Part shown: in pieces, positions 1 through 5,331 of the stretch
Layout of the letters: each line of letters starts with the position of its first letter
Numbering within the stretch: position 1 is the first letter of the stretch
DNA from: an archaeon
GTDB lineage: Archaea; EX4484-52; B79-G9
Direction of reading: 5' to 3'
DNA: 5,332 nt
Assembly: GCA_030630425.1 (NCBI GenBank)
Contig: DAOVNB010000056.1
Coordinates: forward strand, 1-5,332
Program-made: the position numbers and the translations under genes
The notes under the pieces: model-generated
What the model was told of the DNA's origin: nothing
The model's input: only the letters and a program-made list of their open reading frames with translations
Database searches by the model: none

Positions 1-324
1 AAGCTCAATTTCTATATACCAATCACCTTCAATATTTATTGGCCTTAGTTTTGTTTCCTGTAGGCCGAATGCAGATAGCCGGGTGTTTAGAACGGTTATT
101 GCTTCATCTACAATGGGTTTTGTCGGTTCTTCAGGAAGAACTAATGCTCTTACACCTCCCTGAAGGTCAAGACCCTTTACAATATTTGTTTCAAGCTCCA
201 TTGTCCCGGAATCTCCCGGATATGCGCGAGGGCCAATAGCGGCAATAGCGCCTAAAATTATCAGAATCGTGAATATTATTCGCGGCTCCTTTAAAAATCG
301 GACCCATTTACCGTCTGCACTCAT
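1..324 (-). CDS. secD: Protein translocase subunit SecD, N-terminal 108 codons (runs off window)
   Basis: SecD is a membrane subunit of the SecDF complex, which associates with the SecYEG/SecYE-beta channel and aids late steps of protein export. The visible part has a short cytoplasmic N-terminus, one hydrophobic segment (about residues 16-31) and the family motif GLDLQGG at 51-57, right after the first membrane helix. The start of the extracytoplasmic P1 domain follows, including the arginine-containing VLNTRLSAFGLQE stretch at 78-90. The ATG overlaps the secF stop as ATGA, so the two genes are co-transcribed and probably translationally coupled. A GAGGAAAT ribosome-binding site ends 4 nt before the ATG. 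The order secF then secD is the usual archaeal order and the reverse of most bacteria. The rest of the protein (remaining P1 and five more helices) lies beyond base 1. The assignment is firm from the motif plus the secF neighbour. Confidence 0.93.
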   Translation of the reverse strand, partial: MSADGKWVRFLKEPRIIFTILIILGAIAAIGPRAYPGDSGTMELETNIVKGLDLQGGVRALVLPEEPTKPIVDEAITVLNTRLSAFGLQETKLRPINIEGDWYIEIEL

Positions 325-1190
325 TTGAATTTCCTCGCAGTGTATAGTTTTAATATTCCTACATTTTGAAGCCAAGTGTAGAATATGTCGGCGGTAAGAC
401 CCATAATTATCACAAAAGCTATTTCGTCAAGCACAACAGAAGTTGAGACAAGATAAAGCACAATCATCGCAATTATTGATGTCAGCGACATTGTCATTCC
501 TGTTTTTATTGAGGATTTTATTCTCTCATCAACAGTTCCTTCACCACGCCGTTTTAACACTCTTGTTGAAAGAAGTATGTCTGTGTCTATTGAATATCCT
601 ATAAGTATGAGGAGCCCTGCAACAGTTGCCATTGAAAGGTTTATTCCAATAATATTCATCCCGAAAACAGCCGTTGCGACATCTGCAAAACTTGCAAGAA
701 TGATTGCAAGGGAAGGGACAAATGACCTAAACAACAGAAAAACAATTATGCTCATAAGCACATATGCTGTAAGAACGGCCTTTATTGTTTGTGAAAAGAA
801 TGCCGCCCCAAGAGATGCGCCGATTGTATGTGTTGTGGATGCCGTGATATCAATATTTGACAATTGTGCTATTTTTTCCAGGGTGTCTTTTTTTATTTCT
901 TTTTTGGATTCAATTGTTATTGTGTTTGCTCCTGAAAGTTTCTTTACAATAACAGTTTCTCCAAGAATTTCTTCTGCATTTTTTTTGATTATTGTAATAT
1001 CTATTACACCATCAACTTCTACAATTGCCTGCGTGCCTCCGGTAAAATCAATACCTAACGGAACAACAGAGCCTGTTTGAAGTTGCTGGTTTCCAAGAAA
1101 TAGAACAACAAATAATAGAACAAACACAGATACTAAAAGACCCGATTTGTAATTTTTCAATAATTTGTCAAGAAAAATGTCAAAATTCAT
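321..1190 (-). CDS. secF: Protein translocase subunit SecF
   Basis: SecF is the partner of SecD in the Sec export machinery, a six-helix membrane protein of the RND-like SecD/SecF family. At 289 residues it is of normal archaeal SecF length. Visible order: TM1 at about 17-33; the GIDFTGG motif at 46-52; a small extracytoplasmic domain at about 55-130; then TM2 (134-154), TM3 (158-178), TM4 (183-200), TM5 (231-249) and TM6 (254-279). The conserved IGYSIDTDILLSTRVL block spans TM4 and the following loop (197-212). Its acidic residues lie in the region of the family linked to proton-driven function. The tail TARKFK is basic and cytoplasmic. No Shine-Dalgarno precedes the ATG. A TATA box lies about 25 nt upstream, so a leaderless mRNA is likely. 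The stop overlaps the secD ATG by 4 bp, giving a secF-secD operon. Nothing looks broken or missing. Confidence 0.96.
   Translation of the reverse strand: MNFDIFLDKLLKNYKSGLLVSVFVLLFVVLFLGNQQLQTGSVVPLGIDFTGGTQAIVEVDGVIDITIIKKNAEEILGETVIVKKLSGANTITIESKKEIKKDTLEKIAQLSNIDITASTTHTIGASLGAAFFSQTIKAVLTAYVLMSIIVFLLFRSFVPSLAIILASFADVATAVFGMNIIGINLSMATVAGLLILIGYSIDTDILLSTRVLKRRGEGTVDERIKSSIKTGMTMSLTSIIAMIVLYLVSTSVVLDEIAFVIIMGLTADIFYTWLQNVGILKLYTARKFK
329..336 (-). promoter_or_regulatory. Ribosome binding site of secD
   Basis: On the minus strand GAGGAAAT sits inside the end of secF and ends 4 nt before the secD ATG. It matches GAGGTGAT (complement of the archaeal 16S 3' end) at 6 of 8 positions, and its placement is identical to the sites of rbcL and the small ORF in this window. 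It fixes the secD start at 324. Confidence 0.65.
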
Positions 1191-1212
1191 GTCAACAAGT
1201 TATGCAGTATGC

Positions 1213-1218
1213 TTTATA
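1213..1218 (-). promoter_or_regulatory. TATA box of the secFD operon
   Basis: The minus strand reads TATAAA preceded by A/G-rich AAAGAA, which resembles an archaeal BRE plus TATA. Its last base is 23 nt from the A of the secF ATG, so initiation would fall at or next to the start codon. No Shine-Dalgarno lies between, consistent with a leaderless transcript. A second, less well-placed TATAAAAAAG lies near 1229-1238. Confidence 0.55.
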
Positions 1219-1247
1219 TTCTTTATGTCTTTTTTATACAAGAAATG

Positions 1248-1274
1248 AAAAAAGTGGGGTGTTCTATGGAACAC
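1248..1274 (-). terminator. Hairpin plus oligo-T terminator of the small-ORF unit
   Basis: A perfect 6-bp stem (GTGTTC/GAACAC, arms 1259-1264 and 1269-1274, 4-nt loop) begins 3 nt after the small ORF's stop at 1278. On the minus strand it is followed by five bases and then T6 (1253-1248), in the form of an intrinsic terminator. It separates the small-ORF unit from secF, whose TATA box lies just downstream. Archaeal termination depends mainly on the T-run, so the hairpin's role is an inference. Confidence 0.55.
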
Positions 1275-1277
1275 AAA

Positions 1278-1385
1278 TTAGTTTTGTGCCCTCATAGATA
1301 TCATTTTGTTTATTCTTGTTACTTCCTTCCAATTTCCCCGTAAAGCCATCTGGCTCTTCATTTCAATCAAATTTTCTAAATTCAC
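1278..1385 (-). CDS. Small protein of 35 residues, function unknown
   Basis: I do not recognise this protein. Starting at GTG 1385 it gives 35 residues rich in Met, Asn and basic residues. It reads as two amphipathic helices (about 2-14 and 19-32) joined by a turn containing RGNW. The start was chosen because GGTGATC, a perfect match to the archaeal Shine-Dalgarno, lies just before it, with GGTGAT ending 4 nt upstream. The same open frame extends back to a TTG at 1514 (78 residues) and an ATG at 1427 (49 residues). The upstream part, however, is occupied by a strong inverted-repeat structure and reads as an unpatterned peptide, so I consider it untranslated leader. The ORF has its own promoter (TATA at 1538-1543) and terminator (1248-1274). 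An RNA-only function for the whole unit remains possible. Confidence 0.45.
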   Translation of the reverse strand: MNLENLIEMKSQMALRGNWKEVTRINKMISMRAQN

Positions 1386-1388
1386 ATA

Positions 1389-1395
1389 GATCACC
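1389..1395 (-). promoter_or_regulatory. Strong Shine-Dalgarno of the small ORF
   Basis: GGTGATC is a 7-base perfect complement to the conserved archaeal 16S rRNA 3' end. Its GGTGAT part ends 4 nt before GTG 1385, the same offset as for rbcL and secD. It argues for internal initiation after a leader of about 130 nt rather than at TTG 1514. Confidence 0.55.
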
Positions 1396-1429
1396 GATAT
1401 GTTTGTATTGTTTGTTTTATCTCCCATAA

Positions 1430-1502
1430 GAATTTGTGCTATATTCCTTTGTCTTCCTTCAAAGGTATGTCTAAAAGACCAATAACCGTAGCACGCAAAT
1501 TC
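1430..1502 (-). promoter_or_regulatory. Candidate structured RNA leader (three-way junction)
   Basis: The ends pair as a 12-bp stem with one 2-nt bulge: 1430-1435 with 1497-1502, and GTGCTA 1436-1441 with TAGCAC 1489-1494, leaving 1495-1496 unpaired. Inside lie two hairpins: CCTTTG/CAAAGG (1446-1451 with 1460-1465, 8-nt loop) and GTCT/AGAC (1469-1472 with 1476-1479, 3-nt loop). Together they form a three-way junction of 73 nt. It begins about 12 nt after the transcription start predicted from the TATA box at 1538-1543 and ends 35 nt before the small ORF's Shine-Dalgarno, which is where a cis-regulatory leader would sit. I see no match to tRNA, SRP RNA, RNase P RNA, C/D box sRNA, hammerhead or fluoride riboswitch. 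The pairing exists on both strands; the minus strand is inferred from promoter and terminator. Folding has not been computed. Confidence 0.45.
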
Positions 1503-1537
1503 AAAATTAAACAAAATTCAAAAAAGAAGTTTTGTTG

Positions 1538-1543
1538 TTTTAT
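1538..1543 (-). promoter_or_regulatory. TATA box of the small-ORF/structured-leader unit
   Basis: The minus strand reads AGTATAAAAC. Counting about 24-26 nt downstream puts transcription start near 1514, just before the inverted-repeat element at 1502. A TTG at 1514 opens a long frame exactly there, so a leaderless 78-residue product cannot be fully excluded, but TTG leaderless starts are rare. A T6 run (1525-1520) between box and start could end transcripts from the gene upstream. Confidence 0.45.
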
Positions 1544-1599
1544 ACTTATATGTTTTTAGGTTTATAAGGTTTTCTATTGTGGGGTATATAATTTTGATG

Positions 1600-2358
1600 T
1601 TACTTGCTTGAGAAGAAATCCATAGGAACCCAGTCTTTGTCCTCTTTCTTTTTTTCAGGCTCTTTTTGTGGTGCGGCTGCGGGTTCAGGCCATATAGTTT
1701 TTGTTGGTTCCGGGATTGCCCCGAATCCTGTTGTTTGCGGTTCTCTTTCTCTTGATTGCATTGCAGAATCCATGATTGAACCAAGAAAACTTGACCCTTG
1801 CGGTTTTTGCGTATTATTGAATGTGCTTTGGCTTTGTTGTGGTGTGTTTTCCTGCAGGCTGCCAAAAGGGCTTGAGTGGTTCGTAGTTGTTCGCTCTTGA
1901 GAAAAACGGTCCTGTGTTCCCGGCGTTGCAAAGGACGGTGTTTTGTTTTCAAATGAGTTAAACGGGCTTGTTTGCATATTTGTTTGCTGCGGTTCGGGGC
2001 GCGGATACCCAGTTCCAAAGTCACCAATCCTGTTGTCCGGACGGTTTATTTTTTCCTGCCGTTCTTCTTCTTTTATTTTGTCTATTTCTTCTTGTAATTG
2101 TTTTTGCTTTTCAGGATCAATATCCGGGTTGTCCCGTCGCCCGTATTCAAAAAGAGAATCGAATTTTGATTTAGGCCCTGTGAGTGGTTCCGGTTTTTCC
2201 TGCATTCTTTCTTTAGGGGTGTATGCGTATCTAAAATTGTCTGTGTCTTTCAGTTCCATATATTTTTTCTTTGTTTTCGCATTCCAGGAGCCTTTTTTTT
2301 GCATACATGCTGCTGTTCCAAGAGATGCAATTGCAAGACCGAAATATAGTTCCCACAT
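1600..2358 (-). CDS. Unknown membrane-anchored protein with Pro/Gln-rich disordered tail
   Basis: I do not recognise a family. The 252 residues begin with a hydrophobic stretch (about 4-19, LYFGLAIASLGTAACM) followed at once by basic QKKGSWNAKTKKK, which looks like a single N-terminal membrane anchor with the rest in the cytoplasm. Cys18 follows TAA, which is too far from a lipobox to call a lipoprotein. A charged, probably coiled-coil segment spans about 82-106. The remainder to about 240 is low-complexity, rich in P, Q, S, T and N with recurring SPF, TPS and FG-type motifs, so it is likely disordered. The C-terminus is KDWVPMDFFSSK, which could be a short binding motif. The ATG at 2358 is supported by a TATA box about 25 nt upstream; GGAA lies nearby as a weak alternative ribosome site. 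It follows rbcL by 39 nt but probably has its own promoter. A long overlapping frame at 1518-2027 is a shadow. Confidence 0.72.
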   Translation of the reverse strand: MWELYFGLAIASLGTAACMQKKGSWNAKTKKKYMELKDTDNFRYAYTPKERMQEKPEPLTGPKSKFDSLFEYGRRDNPDIDPEKQKQLQEEIDKIKEEERQEKINRPDNRIGDFGTGYPRPEPQQTNMQTSPFNSFENKTPSFATPGTQDRFSQERTTTNHSSPFGSLQENTPQQSQSTFNNTQKPQGSSFLGSIMDSAMQSREREPQTTGFGAIPEPTKTIWPEPAAAPQKEPEKKKEDKDWVPMDFFSSK

Positions 2359-2378
2359 AGTAATTCCTTTACACGACC

Positions 2379-2387
2379 ATATATTTT
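2379..2387 (-). promoter_or_regulatory. TATA-like element before the 252-aa gene
   Basis: The minus strand reads AAAATATAT, centred about 25 nt before the ATG at 2358, in the short gap after the RuBisCO stop. The spacing equals that seen for secF and R15P isomerase and suggests an independent, possibly leaderless transcript. The base composition of the gap is AT-rich, so a chance match is possible. Confidence 0.4.
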
Positions 2388-2397
2388 AATGTTTGCA

Positions 2398-3669
2398 TTA
2401 TTTCCAGTGTTCGAGTGCGCATTTAAGTTCAGGCGCTGTTTTAGCGTATGAGTTTAGCGGTATTTTTTTCATATACGCGTCTGTTGCCTGCCTTATTGCT
2501 TTAGCCCCCGCGATTGTGCCATGGGGATGGCCATGGCATCCGCCGCCAAACTGGGCAACAATGTTTGTTCCCATCTTTGATAGTAATTTAGGGATGTGTC
2601 CCGGATGAAGGCCGCCTGAAGCTACTGCAAGGGCTGTCTTTATATTTTGCCAGTCCTGCCCTAGTGTATTTTCTGTGGCCTGTGTTTTTGAATTTTCAAT
2701 CGCATTTTCAATATCCACGACTTCATCTTTTCCACCAGTCATTTTTCCTACCTGTGCTGTTCCGATATGCAGCTGGTCTGCGCCAATCAATCGCGCTACT
2801 TTTGCAAGCACCAGCATGGAAATGCCATGCTTCGGGTTTCGTGTAACTGCTGCATGCATTGCCCGGTGCGCATGTATCACAAGCCCCAAATTTGCATTCC
2901 TTAATGTCTGAAGCGCGGACCATCCAAGTGTCAGTATATCTACCATGATGTATTCTCCGCCATGTTGTTTCACAAGCTTTGCCCTTCGAAGCATCTCTGT
3001 TGTTTCTGCGGTTACATTAGGCATGTATATTTTTTTCTCACCTGTTTTTCTTTCTGCAAGATTTCTTGCATAGAGTGTTTCTTTTACTCTCAAATCGAAA
3101 TTATTAAAGCTCATAGATGTGAGGTTCTCATCATCTTTTACAATATCAAGGCCGCCAACCCATGCGTTGTATGCAACTTGTGCATGCTCTTTTTCATTTA
3201 GGCCGACTTTTGGTTTTATTATAGTTCCTACAAGCGGTCTTTTTTTTATTTTTGTGAGTGTTCTAATACCTTCAATACCGAACGCAGGCCCTTTAAAACT
3301 TTCCACAATGGATTTTGGAAAACGAATATCGACAAGCCGCAAGTTTTTAACAACAGACATTCCGAAAATATTTCCTGCAATGGATGACAGGATTTCAGGC
3401 ATGTTTGCGTTTTCAAAAAGGTCTTTTGTGTATGCGATTTTTACCATTTTTCTTTTTTTATCAATTGAAAAAACAGTCGGTTTTAGTTTTTTTGCAATCC
3501 GTGGATTCATTGTAGATATTTCGGTCCAGGTGCCTATTGACGACTCCGCGGCCAGATGTTCACACGCAGTTTCAATAGATATCTTGTTTGGCTCAACGTG
3601 ATAAAGTACCACAAGGTCGTTTTTTGTGGGTGTATATTTAAGGTCAATATAGTCCATTGTCTTATCCAT
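2398..3669 (-). CDS. rbcL: Ribulose-1,5-bisphosphate carboxylase, archaeal form III
   Basis: Carboxylates ribulose-1,5-bisphosphate to two 3-phosphoglycerates. In archaea form III enzymes do this in AMP/nucleoside degradation rather than a Calvin cycle. The 423 residues are full length for form III. All catalytic positions can be matched (spinach numbers in brackets): E42 (60), T47-W48 (65-66), N100 (123), K152 and K154 (175, 177), carbamylated K178 with D180 and E181 in GGLDIVKDDE (201, 203, 204), H268-R269 (294-295), H301 (327), loop-6 K309 in GTAQVGKMTGG (334), S351-G-G (379-381) and GGG at 375-377. Loop 6 has one extra residue relative to plants, as in the Thermococcus enzyme. This is therefore a true RuBisCO and not a RuBisCO-like form IV protein. 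Start ATG 3669 is chosen because GGAGATGAT ends 4 nt before it; a TTG at 3684 would add five residues. The start overlaps the CYTH gene by 8 bp, and R15P isomerase lies two genes upstream. Confidence 0.97.
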   Translation of the reverse strand: MDKTMDYIDLKYTPTKNDLVVLYHVEPNKISIETACEHLAAESSIGTWTEISTMNPRIAKKLKPTVFSIDKKRKMVKIAYTKDLFENANMPEILSSIAGNIFGMSVVKNLRLVDIRFPKSIVESFKGPAFGIEGIRTLTKIKKRPLVGTIIKPKVGLNEKEHAQVAYNAWVGGLDIVKDDENLTSMSFNNFDLRVKETLYARNLAERKTGEKKIYMPNVTAETTEMLRRAKLVKQHGGEYIMVDILTLGWSALQTLRNANLGLVIHAHRAMHAAVTRNPKHGISMLVLAKVARLIGADQLHIGTAQVGKMTGGKDEVVDIENAIENSKTQATENTLGQDWQNIKTALAVASGGLHPGHIPKLLSKMGTNIVAQFGGGCHGHPHGTIAGAKAIRQATDAYMKKIPLNSYAKTAPELKCALEHWK

Positions 3670-4199
3670 TTGTATCATCTCCAAAAAGTATGTCTTTTTT
3701 TATTCCTGCTTCTTCTGCCAGCTCAAAATATGTTTTTGTGATATATTCTGTTTCGTTATAGCCCAATAGTTTTGCTGCTGTAGGGATATCTTTTTCTTTT
3801 CCTTCAATTTCTATAAATTTGCCGAATGGAAGCTCATCAAGCACAATCTCTGTTTTTTTGAAGGTCCATGTTTCCCGATTTTTTTCATAGCGCAATTTTT
3901 TATCAAAACCCAAGCGCATAAGGAAAAGTTCTGCTTTTTTAGCATCTGGTATTTCAAACTCAATCTCTTCTCTTTTTTTCGTGTTTGTGTTTTCTCTTGG
4001 GCCTTTAAAGCATAGTGTTGCTTTTTTTGTCTTTTCTTACCCTTAAAAAACAGTCTTTTTTCTTTAATTCTTTTTTGTCATTGTCAAAAACAATATTTTT
4101 TTCAAAAACCGAATTTATTTTCTTTGCGCCAAGAGACTTTAATTTTTCCTGTATTTTTTTGAAATCATCTACTTTGATTTTTACTTCGGTTTCAATCAT
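3662..4199 (-). CDS. CYTH-domain protein (triphosphatase / class IV adenylate cyclase-like), frameshifted
   Basis: CYTH proteins bind triphosphates in a beta-tunnel; members include inorganic and thiamine triphosphatases and CyaB-type adenylate cyclases. Two open frames (to a TAA at 4005, and onward to the TAA at 3662) join into one 178-residue domain if one A is removed from the A7 run at 4022-4028. The junction then reads LRVRKDKKATLCFKGPRE, typical CYTH sequence. Seen in order: the signature ExExK (E3, E5, K7); basic LRVRK (52-56); FKGP; acidic REEIEFEI; a KNRETW basic strand; VLDELPFGKFIEIEG; and the C-terminal helix ending YFELAEEAG. All expected charged residues are present, so the gene looks recently broken, mis-sequenced or read by slippage. 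ATG 4199 gives the family-like MIETEVKIK start; a GTG at 4208 is the alternative. It lies 14 nt after the isomerase stop and overlaps rbcL. Triphosphatase versus cyclase cannot be decided. Confidence 0.82.
3674..3682 (-). promoter_or_regulatory. Ribosome binding site of rbcL
   Basis: GGAGATGAT matches GGAGGTGAT at 8 of 9 bases and ends 4 nt before ATG 3669. It lies inside the last codons of the CYTH gene and decides between the candidate starts at 3684 (TTG), 3678 (ATG) and 3669 (ATG). Confidence 0.7.
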
Positions 4200-4213
4200 A
4201 AAAGCCACTTATG

Positions 4214-5011
4214 TTAGTATTTGCCGCGCTCGGTTATGACCGCTTCAATCAGGCTCCACGGAGTCATGTCAAATGCAGGGTTTTTTGTGTCTGCACCTTT
4301 TAAGGTCCTTAAGTCAATTACTTCTTTTGAGGGGCGCTCTTCAATCATTATTGTTTTTCGCCGGTCAATTTTTAGGGTATTTCCAAGAAAATAAACCCGT
4401 GTCCCTGCTTTCTTTGCCGCAAGCGCAATCATATATGAGCCGATTTTGTTATAAACACCTTCTTCTCTTATTGAATCAATACCCATTATTACTGCATTCG
4501 TCTGTTTCATAAAACTCGATGCTGCAGAATCAACAATGTATGTAACAGGAATTCCTGCATCCATAAGCTCTCTTGCAGTTATTTTCCCCTGGAGTGCCGG
4601 TCTTGTTTCTGTTACAATAACCCTAAAATTTTTGCCTTCTCTTTTTGCCATCTTAAATGCTGCAACAACCTCACTTGAATGGCAGTGTGTCATGTATGTG
4701 GCGCCTTCAGCTATGACTGTTTGTGTGTGTGCTGCTATTTTTTCTTTAGCGTCATCAAGAAATAAAAGAAGATCTTCAAAAACAGATTCGTTTCTCTTGG
4801 TTTTTATTATCTCAATTGCGTTGTGCAGGGGAGATGCGGTTGGTCGTGTTTTTTCAAGCCGATTGCACATATATTCAAAATCATCACCAAAACCAGACAC
4901 TTCATGAATTTTTTTCAATATTTCAATGCCTGCAATAGCAATAGCACGGGCTCCCTGTATTTTGAGATTTTTGATGTCTTTTATTGTCTTTTCAATATTA
5001 TTTAACTCCAT
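4214..5011 (-). CDS. Ribose-1,5-bisphosphate isomerase
   Basis: Converts ribose-1,5-bisphosphate, made from AMP by AMP phosphorylase, into ribulose-1,5-bisphosphate, the substrate of the RuBisCO encoded just downstream. It belongs to the eIF2B alpha/beta/delta-like fold family. The Thermococcus enzyme uses Cys133 and Asp202. Here C110 in THCHSS and D179 in MGIDSI are both offset by 23, so the pair is conserved and the N-terminus is about 23 residues shorter. Other family blocks are GARAIAIAG (20-28), TRPTASPLHNA (55-65), ETRPALQG (135-142), the EEGVYNKIGSYMIALAAK helix (183-200) and FLGNTLKID (208-216). The conserved cysteine and aspartate separate it from plain eIF2B subunits and from methylthioribose-1-phosphate isomerase, although the latter is related. 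At 265 residues it is on the short side, with the difference also at the C-terminus. The ATG has no Shine-Dalgarno but a well-placed TATA box. It heads the isomerase-CYTH-RuBisCO operon. Confidence 0.92.
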   Translation of the reverse strand: MELNNIEKTIKDIKNLKIQGARAIAIAGIEILKKIHEVSGFGDDFEYMCNRLEKTRPTASPLHNAIEIIKTKRNESVFEDLLLFLDDAKEKIAAHTQTVIAEGATYMTHCHSSEVVAAFKMAKREGKNFRVIVTETRPALQGKITARELMDAGIPVTYIVDSAASSFMKQTNAVIMGIDSIREEGVYNKIGSYMIALAAKKAGTRVYFLGNTLKIDRRKTIMIEERPSKEVIDLRTLKGADTKNPAFDMTPWSLIEAVITERGKY

Positions 5012-5035
5012 ATTATATTTTATGTGTGCTGGGAG

Positions 5036-5042
5036 TATATAT
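5036..5042 (-). promoter_or_regulatory. TATA box of the isomerase-CYTH-RuBisCO operon
   Basis: The minus strand reads CATATATACTCC; the ATATATA core ends 25 nt before the ATG at 5011, and no Shine-Dalgarno lies in between. This fits initiation at or within a few bases of the ATG and a leaderless first gene. The rest of the 92-bp gap upstream (to 5103) holds no ORF or clear hairpin that I can see. Confidence 0.55.
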
Positions 5043-5103
5043 GTTTTGAAGAATTAGGCCCTTTTTTGGCATGATTTTTAATTGAGATATGATTGGTTTC
5101 TGA

Positions 5104-5331
5104 TTAGCCCCATTTGCCTAATGTTGTCTGTTTTTTCTGCTCTTTTAGAATATCCAGTTTTTTTAGCATGGAAGCAACTCGTTCATCTGAAAAATTATGC
5201 TTTTCACACAATATTTTTTTTATTTTTTCGGGGTCTGCCTCTTTTTGTGTAATGTCTAAGTCATTTTCTGTTGGGGGGTTCATGAAAAAATCACATATTT
5301 CTTTTGGTTGTATGTTAAAATTCCATTCAAT
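5104..5331 (-). CDS. fen: Flap endonuclease 1 (FEN1), C-terminal 75 codons (runs off window)
   Basis: FEN1 cuts 5' flaps during Okazaki-fragment processing and repair. Only the C-terminal tail is visible; the nuclease core lies beyond base 5332. The visible frame begins IEWNFNIQPKEICDFFMNPP, the region after the helix-hairpin-helix part of archaeal FEN1. It continues with the DPEKIKKILCEKHNFSDERV helix block that in FEN1/XPG proteins follows the helix-3-turn-helix. The last eight residues, QTTLGKWG, form a PCNA-interacting (PIP) box with Q, L and W in register. The final residue is Gly where a second aromatic is usual, so the motif is slightly reduced. It is on the same strand as the isomerase gene 92 bp downstream, and a TATA box lies between them, so co-transcription is not required. 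The identification rests on tail similarity plus the PIP box and is good but not absolute. Confidence 0.85.
   Translation of the reverse strand: MEWNFNIQPKEICDFFMNPPTENDLDITQKEADPEKIKKILCEKHNFSDERVASMLKKLDILKEQKKQTTLGKWG

Noticed and set aside
577..1080. Plus-strand frame of 167 codons
   Set aside because: Exactly antisense to secF, whose membrane helices and motifs are unmistakable; the frame is open only because of the complementary codon pattern.
1430..1502. tRNA, hammerhead ribozyme or MITE as explanations of the inverted repeat
   Set aside because: No T-loop GTTC motif or 7-bp acceptor with proper arms, no CTGATGA/GAAA core, and no direct repeats flanking the ends.
1278..1514. Full 78-residue reading of the small gene from TTG 1514
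   Set aside because: Weak start codon, unpatterned N-terminal half, overlap with a strong inverted-repeat structure, and a much better internal Shine-Dalgarno for GTG 1385. Not absolutely excluded, because TTG 1514 coincides with the predicted transcription start.
1518..2027. Minus-strand frame of 169 codons overlapping the unknown PQ-rich gene
   Set aside because: It is a frame-shifted reading of the low-complexity tail, full of K, R, Q and T with no domain pattern; the main frame has the hydrophobic anchor, upstream TATA box and sensible ends.
1943..2389. Plus-strand frame of 148 codons, Cys/Ser/Phe-rich
   Set aside because: Antisense of the PQ- and E/K-rich coding region, which produces artificial S/F/C-rich peptides; it has no upstream signal.
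3119..3601. Plus-strand frame of 160 codons
   Set aside because: Antisense of the RuBisCO N-terminal half, which contains conserved active-site residues on the minus strand.
5012..5103. Possible terminator hairpin for FEN1 around GCC-A6-GGC
   Set aside because: Only a 3-bp stem can be formed and there is no T-run in the right place on the minus strand.
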